Both the position numbers and the translations under genes were made by a program. The notes beneath the pieces were generated by a model, which saw nothing but the letters and a program-made list of their open reading frames with translations, was not told the DNA's origin and did no database searches. From Fimiplasma intestinipullorum (GTDB lineage: Bacteria; Bacillota_I; Bacilli_A; Erysipelotrichales; Coprobacillaceae): DNA of 7,409 nt. Each line of letters starts with the position of its first letter. Within the stretch, counting starts at the first letter, position 1. The stretch spans positions 1 to 7,409 of the forward strand of contig DVMJ01000101.1 in the NCBI GenBank assembly GCA_018715065.1. Reading direction: 5' to 3'. Positions 4,878 to 7,409 of this stretch are shown in pieces.

Positions 4878-5999
4878 ATGAGGATACTGGTAGCGATGGA
4901 TTCATTTAAAGGATCAGCCAGTTCATTGGCAGTTGGTCAAGCGTGTGCAGCAGGTATACGAAACGCAGATCCTACAAGCGAAATATGGGTCAAAGGTTTG
5001 GCGGATGGCGGAGAAGGTACCTTAGATGTATTGATCGATAGTTTACATGGCAGAAAAGTAGAGGTGGCAGTTCACGATGCATATGGAAAGAAGATTCAAT
5101 GTTCGTATGGAGTAATAGAGCAAACCAATACAGCAGTGATTGAGATTGCGCAGATTGTCGGACTGCCGATGGATCAGTACCATGAACCATTAAGAGCGGG
5201 AACTTATGGGGTTGGTGAAATGATCCTGCATTGTTTAAAAAAAGGATATCGACATTTGATTGTTGGATTAGGGGGAAGTTCAACCAATGATGGTGGTATG
5301 GGGATGTTGCAGGCTTTAGGTGTAGCATTCTATGATATCAACGGACATCTACTGGATGGAATGGCAGCGAATCTCAGTAAGGTGGAACGTGTGTCATTCG
5401 CTCATCTCCATCCACTTCTAAAGAAGGCAAATGTCACTCTAGCATGCGATGTCAAAAATCCTCTATGCGGTAAGCAAGGTGCAACTTACATTTTCGGACC
5501 ACAGAAAGGTGTATCCGCTGACCAGTTAGAAAATGTTGATCAGGCAATGAATCATTATGGGCATAAGGTCAATGCCAGGATGATGGAAGTGGCTGGTGCC
5601 GGTGCAGCCGGAGGACTGGGTTTTGCCTTAATGAGCGTGATGTCCGTTGAAATGAAGCCTGGTATCGATCTGATCATGGAGGCCGGTGAATTTGAAAAAC
5701 TGATTTCTCAAGTGGATCTTGTGATTAGCGGTGAAGGACGCATTGATGCCCAAACGGCAATGGGAAAAGGACCAGGAGGCTTAGCTAAACTCGCAAAGCA
5801 ATATCATAAACCAATGATCCTTTTGGGTGGCAGCATTGCTGATCAGGCCGATGTATGTCATGATTTAGGAATAACGGCTTACTTTAGTATTCAGTCCGGA
5901 CCCGTCTCTTTAAGTGATGCGATGGACTTATCCTATACTTTAACACGCATTGAAAAGACAGTAGAACAGTTGATGCGTTTCTATCTTTTCCATGTATAA
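4878..5999 (+). CDS. glxK: Glycerate kinase
   Basis: A 373-aa enzyme of the GlxK/GarK family (PF02595) that phosphorylates glycerate with ATP to a phosphoglycerate, feeding glycolysis. Motifs are the N-terminal MDSFKGS (7-13), KGLADGGEGT (39-48), GTYGVGE (108-114), GLGGSSTNDGGMG (130-142), LACDVKNPLCG (188-198), GAAGGLGFAL (242-251) and ISGEGRIDAQT (283-293). Length is normal. An in-frame ATG at 4761 would add 39 residues, but they translate the parS site and the promoter, whereas ATG 4878 has AGAAGG (4865-4870) at 7-nt spacing and starts exactly at the family N-terminus. Neighbours give no glyoxylate or glycerate pathway context. The exact carbon phosphorylated (2 or 3) and the symbol are by family resemblance. 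Confidence 0.95.
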   Translation: MRILVAMDSFKGSASSLAVGQACAAGIRNADPTSEIWVKGLADGGEGTLDVLIDSLHGRKVEVAVHDAYGKKIQCSYGVIEQTNTAVIEIAQIVGLPMDQYHEPLRAGTYGVGEMILHCLKKGYRHLIVGLGGSSTNDGGMGMLQALGVAFYDINGHLLDGMAANLSKVERVSFAHLHPLLKKANVTLACDVKNPLCGKQGATYIFGPQKGVSADQLENVDQAMNHYGHKVNARMMEVAGAGAAGGLGFALMSVMSVEMKPGIDLIMEAGEFEKLISQVDLVISGEGRIDAQTAMGKGPGGLAKLAKQYHKPMILLGGSIADQADVCHDLGITAYFSIQSGPVSLSDAMDLSYTLTRIEKTVEQLMRFYLFHV

Positions 6000-6027
6000 A
6001 AACATACCTTTCAAGGGCAAATTATAG

Positions 6028-6033
6028 TATAAT
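6028..6033 (+). promoter_or_regulatory. Possible -10 element for dnaX
   Basis: A perfect TATAAT lies 21 nt before the dnaX start codon. No good -35 is found at 16-18 bp, so this is a weak or activator-dependent promoter, or read-through from glycerate kinase drives dnaX. No terminator is visible between the two genes. Confidence 0.45.
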
Positions 6034-6054
6034 ATATAGGTAGGAGTTGATGCT

Positions 6055-7409
6055 ATGGCATACCGTGCGTTATATCGTGCTTATCGTCCCCAAGATTTTG
6101 AGCATTTTGCAGGGCAGAAGCATATTACAAAAACATTGGAAAATGCTATTAAAGAAAATCGAATCTCGCATGCTTATCTGTTCTGCGGGCCACGTGGTAC
6201 AGGAAAGACATCCACGGCTAAAATTCTGGCCAAGGCGATTAACTGTGAAAATGCGCATGATGGGAAGCCATGTAATGTCTGTGACAACTGTGTAGCAATT
6301 ACGAATGGTGAACATCCAGATATCGTTGAAATCGATGCTGCCAGCAATAACGGGGTAGATGAGGTTCGTGATCTGATTGAAAAGGTGAAGTATGCGCCGA
6401 TTCGGGCAAAATATAAAGTGTACATCATCGATGAGGTGCACATGATGTCACCTGGAGCCTTTAATGCCTTATTAAAGACCTTAGAAGAGCCTCCAGCACA
6501 TGTCGTTTTTATTTTAGCGACAACGGAACCTCAGCGAATATTACCAACAATCATTTCGCGTTGTCAACGTTATGATTTTACAAAGATATCAGAAAAGGAT
6601 ATTACAGATTACCTTGAATATGTCATGCATGAAGAAAAAATTGACTATGAAATAGATGCTCTGGCATTAATTGCGCAGCTTGCGGATGGTGGGATGCGTG
6701 ATTCATTGAGCATCCTGGAACAATGTCTGGCTTATTCAGGCAGTCGACTGACAGTAGCGGATGTCAATACTGTATATGGTATTATTTCTGTCGCTGATCA
6801 GATTCGTTTTATTCAAAACTTACTGACCCGCAATATGGGACAGGTATTGAAAGATCTGAATAGTATGAATGAAGCGGGGACAGATATCAAACGTCTGACC
6901 ATGGATTTGATCCAAATTTTAAAAGACGTGGTGATTTATAAAAATACTGAAAATATGGATATTCTGACTGTGTTGAATGAAGGATATCTAAAAGATCTTT
7001 TACCTTATATTACGGTTGAGGAGTGCTTTAAATATATTGATATTCTGATGGATGCCAGTACGCATTATCGTGAAGCAACGGATGCGAAAGTATATTTTGA
7101 GCTGGCCTGTATGAAAATATGTAATCAGGTTCATGATGAAGTCAAAGTAAAGCCTGTCAGCAAGACACCTAAGGCGGCGGTTAAGTCTGAACCAAAAGAA
7201 GAAGTGATACCGATCATTCATGATTATCATGATTACTCAAATAGTGAAAGTCATGATGAGATAGAAGAAGAGACAGATCCATCAACGGTAGAAGGAAAAC
7301 AACCGGTAGAAGTGATGAATGAAGAAAATGTTTCACGTGAAACATCATCTCCATTACAGACCAATAGAGAGCAGAATCAAATAGAAATTGACACAAAAGA
7401 TATTTTAAA
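6055..7409 (+). CDS. dnaX: DNA polymerase III subunit tau/gamma, 3'-truncated by window
   Basis: The ATPase subunit of the replicative clamp loader, which loads the beta clamp and (as tau) links polymerases to the helicase. 451 codons are present and the frame stays open at the right edge. Visible motifs are the N-terminal RALYRAYRPQDF, Walker A GPRGTGKT (45-52), a zinc module C64-x8-C73-x2-C76-x2-C79, Walker B IIDEVH (124-129), sensor-1 ATTEP (155-159), and SRC (168-170) carrying the arginine finger. The lid and collar domains follow to about 360, then an acidic, low-complexity linker. A perfect parS in that linker encodes V426-S-R-E-T430. AGGAG (6042-6046) is 8 nt before the ATG. No obvious slippery frameshift site was seen in the part present. 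Confidence 0.97.
   Translation, partial: MAYRALYRAYRPQDFEHFAGQKHITKTLENAIKENRISHAYLFCGPRGTGKTSTAKILAKAINCENAHDGKPCNVCDNCVAITNGEHPDIVEIDAASNNGVDEVRDLIEKVKYAPIRAKYKVYIIDEVHMMSPGAFNALLKTLEEPPAHVVFILATTEPQRILPTIISRCQRYDFTKISEKDITDYLEYVMHEEKIDYEIDALALIAQLADGGMRDSLSILEQCLAYSGSRLTVADVNTVYGIISVADQIRFIQNLLTRNMGQVLKDLNSMNEAGTDIKRLTMDLIQILKDVVIYKNTENMDILTVLNEGYLKDLLPYITVEECFKYIDILMDASTHYREATDAKVYFELACMKICNQVHDEVKVKPVSKTPKAAVKSEPKEEVIPIIHDYHDYSNSESHDEIEEETDPSTVEGKQPVEVMNEENVSRETSSPLQTNREQNQIEIDTKDIL
7329..7344. other. parS site 5, inside dnaX
   Basis: A perfect TGTTTCACGTGAAACA within the dnaX coding sequence, read in frame as V-S-R-E-T in the acidic linker after the clamp-loader domains. Codon frame and peptide are identical to those of site 1. 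Confidence 0.93.

Noticed and set aside
6070..6443. Minus-strand frames inside dnaX
   Set aside because: They are shadows of the well-supported dnaX ATPase domain and have no family features.
6055..7409. Programmed frameshift in dnaX producing gamma
   Set aside because: No convincing A-rich slippery heptamer with a following hairpin was found in the portion present; the missing 3' end could still hold one.
1..7409. Origin of replication (DnaA box cluster), CRISPR array or insertion sequence
   Set aside because: No TTATCCACA-type cluster, no spaced direct repeats and no transposase were seen; parS implies proximity to oriC but not its presence here.

Overview
This window looks like chromosomal DNA from a low-GC Gram-positive bacterium (Firmicutes in the broad sense). 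The evidence is the AT-rich sequence, strong AGGAG ribosome binding sites, sigma-A type promoters, a T-box leader in front of serS, a short SRP RNA, and parS sites of the Bacillus type. The gene set and SerRS variant would suit an Erysipelotrichia-like lineage, but that is an inference. The window reads as core chromosome near an origin of replication, with no mobile genes.

Layout from left to right: (1) positions 1-94 hold two GC-rich hairpins with a possible mutually exclusive alternative pairing and a T-run; no protein is recognisable there. (2) About 82-377 is a frameshifted, 5'-truncated remnant of a nucleoside phosphorylase. (3) 378-1073 is a second, intact but divergent nucleoside phosphorylase-like gene joined stop-to-start to the remnant. 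(4) 1070-1351 holds a promoter and a serine-type T-box leader, followed by serS (1352-2638). (5) A promoter and the small SRP RNA (about 2713-2795) are followed by tadA (2816-3313) and an overlapping gene for a zinc-ribbon membrane protein of unknown function (3297-4181). (6) A bidirectional terminator lies at 4182-4211, followed by a convergent PTS EIIA-Glc-like gene on the minus strand (4210-4689). (7) A divergent promoter region leads to a glycerate kinase (4878-5999). (8) dnaX, the tau/gamma clamp-loader subunit, starts at 6055 and runs off the right edge.

The most striking signal is five perfect copies of the 16-bp palindrome TGTTTCACGTGAAACA at 344, 1261, 2641, 4796 and 7329. This matches the known ParB-binding parS site of Firmicutes. 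Five copies in 7.4 kb suggest a centromere-like ParB/SMC loading zone close to oriC. Each copy sits in a different context: the 3' coding end of the phosphorylase remnant, the Stem III position of the serS T-box leader, 2 nt beyond the serS stop codon, just upstream of the glycerate kinase promoter, and in frame inside the dnaX linker. The parS sites are therefore layered onto coding sequence and onto RNA structure.

The genes serve translation (serS, tadA), protein targeting (SRP RNA), replication (dnaX) and sugar or glycerate metabolism (EIIA, glycerate kinase, nucleoside phosphorylase). They share chromosomal position rather than one pathway.
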